From contig NC_013720.1 in NCBI RefSeq assembly GCF_000025185.1, positions 124,001 through 188,000 on the forward strand: 64,000 nucleotides of DNA. The letters run 5' to 3'. The position numbers and the translations under genes were made by a program. Source of the stretch: Pirellula staleyi DSM 6068. GTDB lineage: Bacteria > Planctomycetota > Planctomycetia > Pirellulales > Pirellulaceae. Below, piece by piece: positions 36,543 to 45,701 of the stretch. The notes under the pieces were generated by a model. It saw nothing but the letters and a program-made list of their open reading frames with translations. It ran no database searches and was not told the origin of the DNA. The stretch's first letter is position 1. Every line of letters starts with the position of its first letter.

Positions 36543-36977
36543 TCAGCGAAAACGGCGAATACTTACTTGGCGAGTCAACGGAATATCGCGCGGGATACCG
36601 GGCCAGTCCATCACAAGCCGCAGCGGATAGGTCACGCGCACGGTGCCACGCGGCAAGTTGTGATCGTCGTTCTCGACATCGATTTCGATTACTACTAGGG
36701 TCGGATCAAACCCCTCTTCGGCTGTCATCTCCGCCTCGGCCGCAGCGCGCACCTCTGCCTCCCAAGTAGCGGCGGTCGTGGCGAGGTAGGCCCGTGTCGC
36801 TCCCCGCTCAGCGGCCACGCGCGCCGAGTTTCCGACCGCGATATACGCCTGTGCAAAGCGGCCGAGATCGACACTCACGAGGCAGAGCGCTACGAGCAGT
36901 GGCAAGCAAACGGCCAGTTCCGTCGCCGCTGCTGCGCGACGCTGTCGCACGATTGTGATGCGTGATATTCGAGTCAT
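36543..36977 (-). CDS. TadE-like minor pseudopilin
   Basis: 144 residues from ATG at 36977, preceded by GGGGAG. The leader RQRRAAAATELAVCLPLLVA shows the basic stretch and the conserved Glu of the TadE family, followed by a hydrophobic helix (VALCLVSVDLGRFAQAYIAV) and a mixed alpha/beta domain (VVIEIDVENDDHN). The usual Gly before the cleavage site is Ala here. Second of two paralogous pseudopilins in the operon. Confidence 0.85.
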   Translation of the reverse strand: MTRISRITIVRQRRAAAATELAVCLPLLVALCLVSVDLGRFAQAYIAVGNSARVAAERGATRAYLATTAATWEAEVRAAAEAEMTAEEGFDPTLVVIEIDVENDDHNLPRGTVRVTYPLRLVMDWPGIPRDIPLTRQVSIRRFR

Positions 36978-37023
36978 TGTCACCACTCCCCAGCGCTGCT
37001 GTGCCATGCGTTTGACTCTCGCG

Positions 37024-38004
37024 TTATTTCTTGTCCGCTGCCAAACCGCTGCCGCCGGTCTTCGCCAAACTCTCTTGAATCTGAATCGCAGCCGGACCTG
37101 CTAAAACGACGAAAACCGTGGGAAATATGAACAAAAGTGTCGGAATAAGAATCTTGACCGAAGCTTTCTGCGCACGCTCTTCAGCGCGCGTTTCGCGCTG
37201 CGTGCGAAGCATGTCACTCAGTTCACGCATGGCGTCGGCCATCGTCGAACCAAACCGCTGCGCCTGCTGTACGAAGGTCGCGAGCGAGCGGAGCTCTTCC
37301 AGCCCCGTGCGCTCCGCCAAGTGAGCCAGCGCCACTTCGATTGAGCGTCCCACTTCCACTTCACGTAGCACCACGAGCAACTCTGTTGCCAGAATCGGAT
37401 GAGGCGTGCGGAGTTCGTCGGCCACTTGCGAAATGGCGGCCTGCATCCCGACGCCCCCCTCGAGGCAGGTGACCATCAAATCCAAAAAGTCGGCTAGCGA
37501 TGTCCGGAGTTGACGCTGTCGCTTCGCGCGATAGTAGGCGAGCCACATGCTCGGCATCAGCATCCCAGCGCAACCTCCCGCACCTCCCAAAAGCATCGCA
37601 TAGGCTGGATCGAACCAACCGAACCAAGCCACCACCAAACCGACAACAGGTGGAATGGTCATCAGCACAAGTTTGGCGGTGAGGTAGAGCCCCATCGCGC
37701 TCGGCGCATAGATGCCCGCTTGAATCAGCTGCGCTTGCAGGCGTGTGCGGGTTGCTTCGTCGTTAGGGAGAATCACTTTCGCGAGTCGCGGAATCTGCGG
37801 CACCAGCAGTTGCATCATGCCGCGCGGCTTCGCGCGATAGCGATCATCGATCGCGTGGGAATCCCCTTCGGTCAGCGATTCCATGCGCGAATCGAGACGT
37901 GTATCGCTGCTCGACATCAGCCAGTGAAGTCCGAGCAGGAGCGAGCTCACACCGAGAAAAACCGCCACCTGAATCATGACCGGACTGGAGAACAGTTCCC
38001 ACAT
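37024..38004 (-). CDS. tadC: Tad inner-membrane platform protein TadC
   Basis: 326 residues of the type II secretion F (GspF/PilC) family. An N-terminal hydrophobic segment (VMIQVAVFLGVSSLLLGLHW) is followed by a cytoplasmic stretch, two further membrane segments, the T2SSF domain with DFLDLMVTCLEGGVGMQAAI and GSTMADAMRELSDMLRTQRE, and a C-terminal membrane segment (ILIPTLLFIFPTVFVVLAGP). Works with TadB as the inner-membrane base of the Flp/Tad pilus. Lies between tadB and the pseudopilins. Confidence 0.92.
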   Translation of the reverse strand: MWELFSSPVMIQVAVFLGVSSLLLGLHWLMSSSDTRLDSRMESLTEGDSHAIDDRYRAKPRGMMQLLVPQIPRLAKVILPNDEATRTRLQAQLIQAGIYAPSAMGLYLTAKLVLMTIPPVVGLVVAWFGWFDPAYAMLLGGAGGCAGMLMPSMWLAYYRAKRQRQLRTSLADFLDLMVTCLEGGVGMQAAISQVADELRTPHPILATELLVVLREVEVGRSIEVALAHLAERTGLEELRSLATFVQQAQRFGSTMADAMRELSDMLRTQRETRAEERAQKASVKILIPTLLFIFPTVFVVLAGPAAIQIQESLAKTGGSGLAADKK

Positions 38005-38071
38005 AAAACGTCCCTTCGCTGAGCAAGCGCGACCGATGCTTGTGAGCTTGAGCCTGTGAATTCGTATGGTT

Positions 38072-39028
38072 TTAGTATTCGATATCGATGATTTTGCGGA
38101 TGCAGAGCGCGCCGATCAGCTGCGAGATGCCGCAGCCGATCAGGAGCATCGGCCGATCGAGCAACACCTGGGCATATTCGCGATTCATGACGTACATCAC
38201 CCCAAAAATCACAGCCGGGAGTGCAATGAGCACGACCGCCTGCATGCGTCCTTCGCCAGTGAGGGCCCGAATACGATCGTGAAGCTTTCCCCGTTTGCGA
38301 AGCAGGAGCGCGAGATTGCCGAGTAGTTCGGCGAGATTGCCACCCGTTTTGCCATGCATGATGAGTGCGACGACAAAAATCTGCAGTTCCATCACGCTGG
38401 TCCGCCGCGCAAGATCGCGGAGCGCCACGTCGCGCTCAATCCCGAGATGCTGCTGTTCGTAACAGTGCGCAAACTCTTCTTTCAGAGGCGAATTGAAGTC
38501 GGTCGCAATCACTTGAAACGCAGCGGGAACCGTTTGACCGGCGCGCAGCGCGCGGCTCATCACATCAAAGGCATCGGGCAACTGTCGCGCGAGTGTATCG
38601 CGGCGCCGACGCCGGAGCTTCAGCACCACCCACAGCGGAAGAGGAATCGCGGCGATGGCCACCGGAATCGCAATCCACCATTTCAAAGTCGCAATGCCGG
38701 TCGCTAGTCCCAGAAGTATCGCAAGCCCGAGCGACATCGAGGTCAGCTGCGCTGAAGTAATCCGCAGACCGGCTTGATCGATGATCGTTTGCACGCGGCG
38801 CGACAATGTCGGCGTGTCGATCATCGTGCCAGCGGCCATTTGCTGCAGGTCTTTGAAGAGTGGCGAGGTCTTCGCGCGATCGCGCATCTCGTCGCCAAAC
38901 GCTTCTCGCAAACGATCATCGACGCGCGATTTGTCGCGAAAAAACAGGTCGAACGCGAGATTCGAGAAGCCGACGATGCAGAGCGAAACGCACGCAAACG
39001 TCAGGACCGTGATGAGTAAGCTCCCCAT
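38072..39028 (-). CDS. tadB: Tad inner-membrane platform protein TadB
   Basis: 318 residues, T2SSF family, paralogous to TadC. Membrane segments at the N-terminus, in the middle (GLAILLGLATGIATLKWWIA) and at the C-terminus flank the cytoplasmic domain with QLPDAFDVMSRALRAGQTVP and MHGKTGGNLAELLGNLALLL. AGGAG lies upstream of ATG at 39028. It starts 13 bases after tadA ends, so the ATPase and platform are made together. Confidence 0.92.
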   Translation of the reverse strand: MGSLLITVLTFACVSLCIVGFSNLAFDLFFRDKSRVDDRLREAFGDEMRDRAKTSPLFKDLQQMAAGTMIDTPTLSRRVQTIIDQAGLRITSAQLTSMSLGLAILLGLATGIATLKWWIAIPVAIAAIPLPLWVVLKLRRRRRDTLARQLPDAFDVMSRALRAGQTVPAAFQVIATDFNSPLKEEFAHCYEQQHLGIERDVALRDLARRTSVMELQIFVVALIMHGKTGGNLAELLGNLALLLRKRGKLHDRIRALTGEGRMQAVVLIALPAVIFGVMYVMNREYAQVLLDRPMLLIGCGISQLIGALCIRKIIDIEY

Positions 39029-39041
39029 GCTACGAGCGCTC

Positions 39042-40463
39042 CTAGGCAGTCACTTCGGGGTTGAAACTGGCGGGGACAATGGCCGGCGCGCCGGGTGGTG
39101 TTGTTTTTCGTTCGAGTGGAATCTCCTCGCGCGGCATAGTCGGTGCGCCAGTGAGAAACAGCTCTTTGGGGAGCGGGACACCATAGCTTTTGAGTCGCGA
39201 GAAGCACTTCGGAAGCACGCCACACGCTTTGAAGATCCCAACCGCCTGACCGAGGCTATCGACGCCAGTCTGCTCGAACTGAAACAGATCGCGCGTAACG
39301 AGCTGCCCTTGCTGCACGCCACAAACCTCCGCAATTTGCGTGACACGTCGAACGCCGCCACACAGCCGCGCGGTTTGCACGACGAGCTGAATACCAGAGG
39401 CGATTTGCCGATCGATGTACCACATGGGAAGTTCAAAGCCACTCATCCCGACGAGCATCTCGAGTCGGCAGAGGGCATCGTGAGCCGTGTTGGCATGGAT
39501 TGTTGTGAGGCTCCCGTCGTGACCGGTGTTCATCGCTTGCAGCATGTCGAGAGCTTCTCCACCACGACATTCGCCGACGATGATGCGGTCGGGTCGCATC
39601 CGGAGTGCGTTGCGCAGTAGGTCGCGTGCCGAGACTTCGCCGCTTCCTTCGAGATTGGCGGGGCGGGTCTCCATCCGAGCGACGTGCGGCTGTTGCAGCT
39701 GAAGCTCGGCAGCATCTTCGATGGTCACGAGACGCTGATCGGGCTGAATGAAACTCGACAGAATATTGAGCAGCGTCGTCTTGCCACTCCCGGTTCCGCC
39801 CGACACCAAAATATTGAGGCGCGCCTGGACGGCGGCAGCCATAAAACACATCATTTCCCGAGAAATACTGCCACTTTGCACTAGCTGCTCGGGTCCCATG
39901 CGGGTTTGACCAAAGCGGCGAATCGAGACCAGCGCGCCATCGAGAGCGAGGGGCCGAATGATGGCGTTGACGCGGCTTCCATCGGGAAGACGGGCATCGA
40001 CCATCGGACTCGATTCATCGACGCGGCGTCCGACACGCGAGACAATTTTTTGTACCACCTGCAGCAAATGTTCGTCGCTATAAAACTGCAGGCTGCTCTT
40101 CACGAGCTTTCCCCCGCGTTCGACAAACACTTGCCGTGGCCCATTGATCAATATGTCGGAGACGGTCGGGTCGCGCAGTAGTGGCTCGAGCGGACCAAGT
40201 CCCAATGTTTCGTCGACCAGTTCCTCGATGATTCGTTTCCGCTCGGTCAGGCTGATTAGGTCGGGACGTTGGCGGCAGAGTTCTTCAGCGCCGCGGCGAA
40301 ATTCAATCCGCAGCTGCTGCTCGTCCATACTGCGAAACGCCGCCAGATCGATCCCTTGGATCAACCGATTGTGGAGTTCGCGTTTGAGCTGCGTCAGACG
40401 CTCTTCCACATCGGAGCGCTGATCGCCGCGTGGCGAACTATCGGGTTTTCCAGAGAGAGCCAT
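39042..40463 (-). CDS. tadA: Tad pilus secretion ATPase TadA/CpaF
   Basis: 473 residues. Powers assembly of the Flp/Tad pilus from the cytoplasm as a hexamer. N-terminal ~190 residues hold the helical and N1 domains ([20 protein letters not shown], then [14 protein letters not shown]); Walker A is [11 protein letters not shown] at 221-231; the Asp box and Walker B follow ([34 protein letters not shown]) and the His box is [14 protein letters not shown]. All ATPase motifs look intact. The C-terminus ends in a Pro-rich ~50-residue tail that is longer than usual for CpaF. Confidence 0.95.
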   Translation of the reverse strand: MALSGKPDSSPRGDQRSDVEERLTQLKRELHNRLIQGIDLAAFRSMDEQQLRIEFRRGAEELCRQRPDLISLTERKRIIEELVDETLGLGPLEPLLRDPTVSDILINGPRQVFVERGGKLVKSSLQFYSDEHLLQVVQKIVSRVGRRVDESSPMVDARLPDGSRVNAIIRPLALDGALVSIRRFGQTRMGPEQLVQSGSISREMMCFMAAAVQARLNILVSGGTGSGKTTLLNILSSFIQPDQRLVTIEDAAELQLQQPHVARMETRPANLEGSGEVSARDLLRNALRMRPDRIIVGECRGGEALDMLQAMNTGHDGSLTTIHANTAHDALCRLEMLVGMSGFELPMWYIDRQIASGIQLVVQTARLCGGVRRVTQIAEVCGVQQGQLVTRDLFQFEQTGVDSLGQAVGIFKACGVLPKCFSRLKSYGVPLPKELFLTGAPTMPREEIPLERKTTPPGAPAIVPASFNPEVTA

Positions 40464-40511
40464 CGAAATTCCTCTACAAACACGGGAGAGTTACGTGAGT
40501 CCTCGGTCGAG

Positions 40512-41618
40512 TTAAGCAGTAATCATGTCGGCCAGTTTTTGCATCGCTTTGGAGACCTTGCTCGCTGGTCGTTCGAGCACGGCCGGATTGCCGAGATTCA
40601 CGGCGGCCAGCATCGCTTCACTATCTTCGGGAAGGGCGTGAAAGATCGGCATACCGAGGGCTTCTTGCGCTTTTCGCTGCGGCAGTTCGGTGCTGTTACC
40701 AAAGCGATTGGCGACGACACGAATGCGCGACGGATCGATCTGCATCTCGCGCAAGTAAGCGAGCATGCGACGTGTTCGGAGGATGCAAGGGAAGTCGAGT
40801 CGCAAGACAACGATCAGCAGATCGCTCGAGGCAATCGCGCGCTGCTGTTCGCGATGAACGACATCCTCGAGATCGAGCACGACGTAAGGAAAATCGGTGG
40901 CAGCCAGCTTAAACACTTGGCTAATCGTTTCGACATCGACCCCCGCATGATCGGTCAGCAGCGTGGGAGCTGCGAGTAGTTTGACGCCGCTGGGATGCGG
41001 CAAGAGTGCGCTATCGAACATCGCATGATCGAGTCGTTCCCCCTGAAAACAGAGGTCGACGATGGTGTGGCGCGGTTTGAGGTTCATCAGTGTCGCGAGA
41101 TCGCCGCCGCGCAGTTTCAGGTCGATCAGGCACGCGCTTCCGCGCTGCTTAGCGAGCGAGATCGCCAGATTGGCAGCAATCGAACTTGCGCCACTTCCAC
41201 CACTGGCACTCAGCACGCAGATGGCTTGTCCTTTACCACGTCCTTGCGAGCTCATACGAAGTCGCGCGATGAGTGCATCGAGCTCTGCGTCGAGATCGCC
41301 ACCAGCATCTAAGTAGTCACTCGCGCCGGTGCGGATCAGCTCGAGGATGCGCGTCATCCCGAGTCCTTTGCCAATCGCGACGACGGTTCCACTACCTCCG
41401 GTGGTTTCGCGATAACGATGAATCAGATCGTCGACTCGGTCGGTTGGCGAGTTGCAATTGAGGAACAGCAGATCAGGATTCATGCCGGCATGCAGCAGCG
41501 CACGCGCCTGTTCGAGAGGAACACAGCTAGCGCGCGGGCACTCGATGCCAGCCTTGGATAGGCGCGTGGCAATCCGCGAGGCGAGCAAGTCGTCGTGACC
41601 TGCAACGAGCGCGAGCAT
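40512..41618 (-). CDS. tadZ: Tad localisation ATPase TadZ/CpaE-like
   Basis: 368 residues: an N-terminal receiver-like (atypical REC) domain of about 120 residues, then a MinD/ParA-type P-loop domain. The P-loop reads SASGGSGASSIAANLAISL (138-156): the signature lysine of the deviant Walker A (KGGxGK) is missing, as in some TadZ proteins, so ATP may be bound weakly or not hydrolysed. The switch Asp region DFPYVVLDLEDVVH follows. TadZ places the pilus machine at the cell pole in other bacteria. First gene of the operon; no Shine-Dalgarno is obvious before ATG at 41618. Confidence 0.9.
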   Translation of the reverse strand: MLALVAGHDDLLASRIATRLSKAGIECPRASCVPLEQARALLHAGMNPDLLFLNCNSPTDRVDDLIHRYRETTGGSGTVVAIGKGLGMTRILELIRTGASDYLDAGGDLDAELDALIARLRMSSQGRGKGQAICVLSASGGSGASSIAANLAISLAKQRGSACLIDLKLRGGDLATLMNLKPRHTIVDLCFQGERLDHAMFDSALLPHPSGVKLLAAPTLLTDHAGVDVETISQVFKLAATDFPYVVLDLEDVVHREQQRAIASSDLLIVVLRLDFPCILRTRRMLAYLREMQIDPSRIRVVANRFGNSTELPQRKAQEALGMPIFHALPEDSEAMLAAVNLGNPAVLERPASKVSKAMQKLADMITA

Positions 41619-42032
41619 AATGCCATCGGTCGGTGGGAACCGGACCGCCCCTGCGAGTGTGTGGCGTGAATTGGTGTTGCTGTGATTGGGCAGGAGCCAC
41701 GAAATGGCAACACACGCGTAGAGGATGAGGTCTACGAACGTCGGCCAATTTCAGGACGCGCCGCACAACCATCAACAAACCAGGCAGGGGTTAGATGGAA
41801 GTTTGGAGGTGACGAAATTCGTTCACAAGCGGTTGCTTGGAGCGAAAACGCACACCTGCTACGAAACGGTAGGTTGAGATACCTGGTAGTCAAACGCCAT
41901 TGGCGGGGTGATACTGAGTCTGCTTAGTGCGATCGCTATAAAGCTTATTTTCCGCATCCTCTCCCCCTTCCCTTCTCCCGCTCGAGCGGATTAATCGCTA
42001 GAGATTGATCACGCGGCTTTGCGCAACTTTTT
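41619..42032. other. Divergent intergenic region between tadZ and the MATE gene
   Basis: 414 bases with no supported gene. Promoters for the Tad operon (leftward) and the MATE transporter (rightward) should be here. TATAAA at 41937-41942 is a possible rightward -10, but no matching -35 is present. No Flp pilin gene is hidden here: I find no short frame with a pilin-type leader. Confidence 0.45.
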
Positions 42033-43448
42033 ATGACACCGGCGACTACGTCGACCCCGAGCGCGACTTCGGATGCGTGGCGCGATATCCTCCGCTCGAT
42101 GATGGCGCTTTCGCTTCCGGTGCTGGCTGAAGAAGCGCTCAACATGCTGGTCGGCTATACCGACTGGATTCTCACCGCACGCTTTCTCGCGGGGGATGAG
42201 CCGCTGGCAGCGATGACCCTGATGGCTTATCTGCTGTGGCTCTTGCCGGGGATGTTTTCGATTGTGTCGATCGGCGCGCATGCGCTCGTGGCCCGACTCG
42301 TCGGGAACAAGCAAAACGACGATGCCTCGTTTGTCGTCGCGCAGTCGCTTCTGCTGGGGCTCTTCTCGGCGGTCGTCACCATGCTGCTGATGGGGCTTGG
42401 TGGCGCGATGCTCACTAGCGCAATGCAGTCGAACGTCGAGGTGCAAACGCTCGCCAATCGCTACCTATGGATTCTGCTCCCGGTGGTGCCGATGGTGATG
42501 CTCGAGCAAGTTGGCTCCGCTTGTTTGCGGGCTGCTGGCGATACTGTCTCGGGAATGGTCGCGCGCGTCATCCTGAACATCACCAATCTGGTGGTCAGCT
42601 TTCTGCTCGTGACCGGCTATGGTCCGTTTCCCAAACTCGGCTGGGATGGACTCGCGATCGGAACGGCGACCGGGCATTTTCTCGGCGGGGCGATCATTCT
42701 GCTGATGCTGCTGCGAGGACGATCGCACATCCGACTGAAATGGGAACGTCCGCGACTCGACCTGGCAGTGCTGACACGTTTGGTCCGGGTCGGCATTCCT
42801 GGCGGGGCCGATATGCTCGCGATTATCAGCTGTCACATGGTGTATGTGGCGATCATCGGCAAGCTGGGAACGGTGGCGCAAGCAGCTCACGGCTTGGGTG
42901 TGCAGATCGAGGCGATGTCGTACCTGCCGGGGCACGCGTTTCAGGCCGCAGCGGCTACACTCGCAGGCCAAGCGATCGGGGCCGGAGATTTGCGACGTGC
43001 TACGCGGTCCGCACTCGCAGCTGCGATCACAGCGGTGATTGTGATGTCGCTCGCGGGGCTGGTGTTTGCGACGCAAGGGCTTGCGATCGCTGCAATGTTC
43101 ACCGGCAGCTGGGAGAGTGATACGGTGCTGCTGACAGCTCAGCTGCTGAAGATCGTGGCGGTCTCGTGCCCGTTTCTCGCCGTGCTGATGATCTTCAGCG
43201 GAGCGCTGCGCGGCAGTGGCGACACGCGCTGGCTGCTGGTGATCACGCTCGTTGGTCTGGTGGGAGTTCGCTTGCCCCTCGCCGCCTTGCTGGCGTGGGA
43301 TAGCGTGCCGATCGGCAGCTTCGTGATTGGCGGCTTTGGCTATGGAGTCGCTGGTGCGTGGTGGGCAATGGTGATCGACGTGGTGGTGCGCTGCGGCGTC
43401 ATCTCCTACCGCTTCTTCCAGGGTGGCTGGCGGCTGGTGAAGGTTTGA
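42033..43448 (+). CDS. MATE-family multidrug/Na+ efflux transporter
   Basis: 471 residues with about twelve hydrophobic segments in two similar halves, the MATE (MatE, NorM/DinF) arrangement. Family-type sequences include LSLPVLAEEALNMLVGYTDW in segment one, MVMLEQVGSACLRAAGDTVS, VGIPGGADMLAIISCHMVYV at the start of the second half, FSGALRGSGDTRW and HAFQAAAATLAGQAIGAGDL. Exports cationic drugs or metabolites in exchange for Na+ or H+. Stand-alone gene, convergent with the spoVG gene. Substrate unknown. Confidence 0.92.
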   Translation: MTPATTSTPSATSDAWRDILRSMMALSLPVLAEEALNMLVGYTDWILTARFLAGDEPLAAMTLMAYLLWLLPGMFSIVSIGAHALVARLVGNKQNDDASFVVAQSLLLGLFSAVVTMLLMGLGGAMLTSAMQSNVEVQTLANRYLWILLPVVPMVMLEQVGSACLRAAGDTVSGMVARVILNITNLVVSFLLVTGYGPFPKLGWDGLAIGTATGHFLGGAIILLMLLRGRSHIRLKWERPRLDLAVLTRLVRVGIPGGADMLAIISCHMVYVAIIGKLGTVAQAAHGLGVQIEAMSYLPGHAFQAAAATLAGQAIGAGDLRRATRSALAAAITAVIVMSLAGLVFATQGLAIAAMFTGSWESDTVLLTAQLLKIVAVSCPFLAVLMIFSGALRGSGDTRWLLVITLVGLVGVRLPLAALLAWDSVPIGSFVIGGFGYGVAGAWWAMVIDVVVRCGVISYRFFQGGWRLVKV

Positions 43449-43481
43449 AGCTCTTCACCAGCGGCATCAAAGCTTAGAGCA

Positions 43482-43513
43482 CAGCGTTCTTAAAAAACAG
43501 CGTTCTTAAAAAA
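43482..43513. repeat. 16-bp tandem duplication at the spoVG 3' end
   Basis: CAGCGTTCTTAAAAAA occurs twice head to tail (43482-43497 and 43498-43513). The second copy contains the stop codon of the leftward spoVG gene (43506-43508). Read leftward it gives two TTTTTTAAGAACGCTG units, so a duplicated stop/terminator-like T-run follows the gene. Confidence 0.9.
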
Positions 43514-44384
43514 CACCGTCGCCAAAACCGGTGGATGGTCGCTTCGGAGCCCGTGGATCAGCCGGGCGCTCGCGCCGCTCACTTTGCTCACGCGGAGCCC
43601 GATCTTTCGGCAATCGCGAGTGCCCTTCGCGCGATAGATGATGGGGTGGCGGAACGCTGCCACTCCCTTCATCGTCACTCTCTGCTGCGACCCGCTCGAC
43701 CTCGGAACTTGTGGATGCTTCGGTGGGGATCGTTCGCGCGCCGATGCCGGTTCCACTCACGGGCAAATGCGGAGGAGGAACGGCTGGATCGGCCGGCTCG
43801 AGATGCGTAGTGGGAGCGGGGGCAATCGAAGCGGGCATGATGATCGGTGGCGATCCCGGGAGTGGCGAGGAAGCCGAAACCGGCGCGGCTGGCGGCGCAG
43901 GAATATTTCCCGCCGAGGGTCGCGCGGCACGTTTGTCTTCGGACGGCATGTACAAGGGATCGAACTCGTCGTCGTAGTCTTCGTCGTAGCGGCTGACATA
44001 GCCGGGCTGCTTCGCGCGCTCGAGTTCGACGCGAAATTCCTGGATCACGCGCGACTGAATTGCCTCGCGACAGGCCGAGTTAATCGGATGAGCAATATCG
44101 GCATACAGCTTCGCTCGGCCATCTTGATCGCGCACCAAACGATCTTCGCGCTGCCGTGCGCCGCAATGGTTGCAGTAGCCAGCTTTCAAGTGATTTTTCG
44201 AGCCGCACTGATGGCAATGGCTCGTCAGTTTTCGACTCGGCATCGCTACGAACGGACCACTCGAGCCTTCGATGATCTTCAGATCGCGCACGACAAAAGC
44301 GTTGTCGAAGGTAATCGAACAGAAGGCTTGCAAACGATCGTCCGAATCCTCCATGAGCTTGATGCGTACCTCGGTGATCTCCAT
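43506..44384 (-). CDS. spoVG: SpoVG-family protein with zinc-ribbon insert and disordered tail
   Basis: 292 residues from ATG at 44384, fixed by a perfect AGGAGG (44393-44398) 8 bases upstream. Residues 1-54 are the first half of SpoVG ([39 protein letters not shown]); residues 92-122 are the second half ([20 protein letters not shown], then [10 protein letters not shown]). Between them lies a zinc-ribbon-like insert with Cys57, Cys60, Cys71 and Cys74. After residue ~125 the protein is disordered, acidic then Pro/Ala/Ser-rich, with a basic end. SpoVG in Firmicutes is an RNA/DNA-binding regulator of about 95 residues. The ispE gene lies directly upstream, as in the Bacillus ispE-purR-yabJ-spoVG order. 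Confidence 0.88.
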   Translation of the reverse strand: MEITEVRIKLMEDSDDRLQAFCSITFDNAFVVRDLKIIEGSSGPFVAMPSRKLTSHCHQCGSKNHLKAGYCNHCGARQREDRLVRDQDGRAKLYADIAHPINSACREAIQSRVIQEFRVELERAKQPGYVSRYDEDYDDEFDPLYMPSEDKRAARPSAGNIPAPPAAPVSASSPLPGSPPIIMPASIAPAPTTHLEPADPAVPPPHLPVSGTGIGARTIPTEASTSSEVERVAAESDDEGSGSVPPPHHLSREGHSRLPKDRAPREQSERRERPADPRAPKRPSTGFGDGVF

Positions 44385-44690
44385 GGTGCCAGCCTCCTGA
44401 TGTTCGCAATCGATCGGTGCCAAGGTGCGCGTGTCGCCACTGGTCAGCCGGTCGGAATCGTTGCCCCGCATCGGTCGTCGTGAAATGTCTGCCTTCTCAT
44501 CGCGCACCAACTCGTCAGTCACTTACCAGCGCGATCTCGTTTGCTCAGTTCTCTTTTGCGGTTTCGTTGCTGCGTCCCTACTTCAACTAGTTGCCAACCA
44601 TCAGGTGTCGATCAAGGAGTGTTTTGTCGTTCGTTGCTCAAGCTCAGTGCTGTGAAAACTTGGTGTAGTGAATAGTCGGTGCTGTAAAAA
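44385..44690. other. spoVG upstream region with paired direct repeats
   Basis: 306 bases between the ispE stop and the spoVG start on the same strand; long for an operon gap, so a separate spoVG promoter is likely. GTGCTGTGAAAA (44648-44659) and GTGCTGTAAAAA (44679-44690) form a direct repeat with one mismatch, start-to-start distance 31 bases (about three helical turns). No strong -35/-10 pair could be assigned. Confidence 0.4.
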
Positions 44691-45701
44691 TTATTGCTGT
44701 GCCGTCTCAGTGGTTGTCAAAGGGGAAAATCCGGAGGCTGTGGCGCTCGTGGCGGAGTAGACCAAGCCCATCTGCCGTGCGCGAAGCACGGCGGCGATGC
44801 GCCGGGCGTGGCGCGCCGATCGCGCCAAACCAAAGTAGCTCGAACCGCTCCCGGTCATTTGATGCTGCGCGACTCCGGCGCGATCCAAGGCGCTACTCAG
44901 CTCGCCGATCCAGGGGGTCAGCTCGCGCGCTGGTTGCTCGAGTCGGTTATGCAGCCGCCCATCGCGCGACGTCTTCTCGCCACTTGTTTTCTCCCCCAAA
45001 TACGTCGCTATATCCAGCGGATTTTGCGGAATCTTCAGCTTCGAGAAAACGCGTGGGGTGGACAGACCGACGGGAGGCCGCGCGACGACAAACTGCTGAC
45101 ACGCACGTTTCACCGGGGTTACGCGCTCGCCGCGCCCTCGGCAAATGGCGCGACCACCCGCGAGAAAAAAGACTGTGTCGCTTCCGACCGCCGCAGCCAC
45201 TTCGGCCAGCTCGGCGGAGGAGAAATGCAAGTTCCAGGCGATGTTGGCGGCCAGGATCGCAGCGACCGCGTCGCTCGAAGCGCCACCGAGTCCCGCGACC
45301 GAAGCGATTCGCTTGGTGAGATGCACTTCGCAGCCGAGCTGTTCGTTGCCCGCAAGCTCGCGCAGTTTCACAAGCGCTTTGGTGACAATGTTTTTCTCAG
45401 GCGGGGGGAGATCGCCGAAGGGTGAACTCGGCAAATCGTTCGCCGTGGTGGTGGAGCTTGCAGCTTGGGCATTGGTCGCCGCTGTTTCGCGCGCGAGGTA
45501 GCCAGTAGCCCAATGGCAACGGAGCGAAATCGATGCATCGCTCGACCGGCGTAAACGGAGTGTGTCGAAGATCGAGACACTGGTCATCAGTGTTTCGAGT
45601 TCGTGAAAGCCGTCGGGCCGTTTACCGAGCACTTCGAGAAACAGGTTCAGCTTGGCCGGAGCCTCGACTGTCACCCACCCCTGGTGTGCTGAGACGTACA
45701 T
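44691..45701 (-). CDS. ispE: 4-diphosphocytidyl-2-C-methyl-D-erythritol kinase (IspE)
   Basis: Phosphorylates CDP-methylerythritol in the MEP isoprenoid pathway, which also supplies uppS in this window. 336 residues from ATG at 45701. GHMP-kinase motifs: VEAPAKLNLFLEVLGKRPDG with HELETLM near the N-terminus (substrate Lys and Asp), the ATP loop SVAGLGGASSDAVAAILAAN, and the C-terminal TGSGSSYFGLA. Two inserts, near residues 70-85 and about 235-255, make it longer than the usual ~290. No clear ribosome binding site precedes ATG at 45701; the frame is open 50 codons further upstream. Confidence 0.93.
   Translation of the reverse strand: MYVSAHQGWVTVEAPAKLNLFLEVLGKRPDGFHELETLMTSVSIFDTLRLRRSSDASISLRCHWATGYLARETAATNAQAASSTTTANDLPSSPFGDLPPPEKNIVTKALVKLRELAGNEQLGCEVHLTKRIASVAGLGGASSDAVAAILAANIAWNLHFSSAELAEVAAAVGSDTVFFLAGGRAICRGRGERVTPVKRACQQFVVARPPVGLSTPRVFSKLKIPQNPLDIATYLGEKTSGEKTSRDGRLHNRLEQPARELTPWIGELSSALDRAGVAQHQMTGSGSSYFGLARSARHARRIAAVLRARQMGLVYSATSATASGFSPLTTTETAQQ

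Noticed and set aside
41619-42032. Possible flp pilin gene next to tadZ
   Set aside because: No short frame with a pilin leader (charged, Gly, then hydrophobic with Glu at +5) is present.
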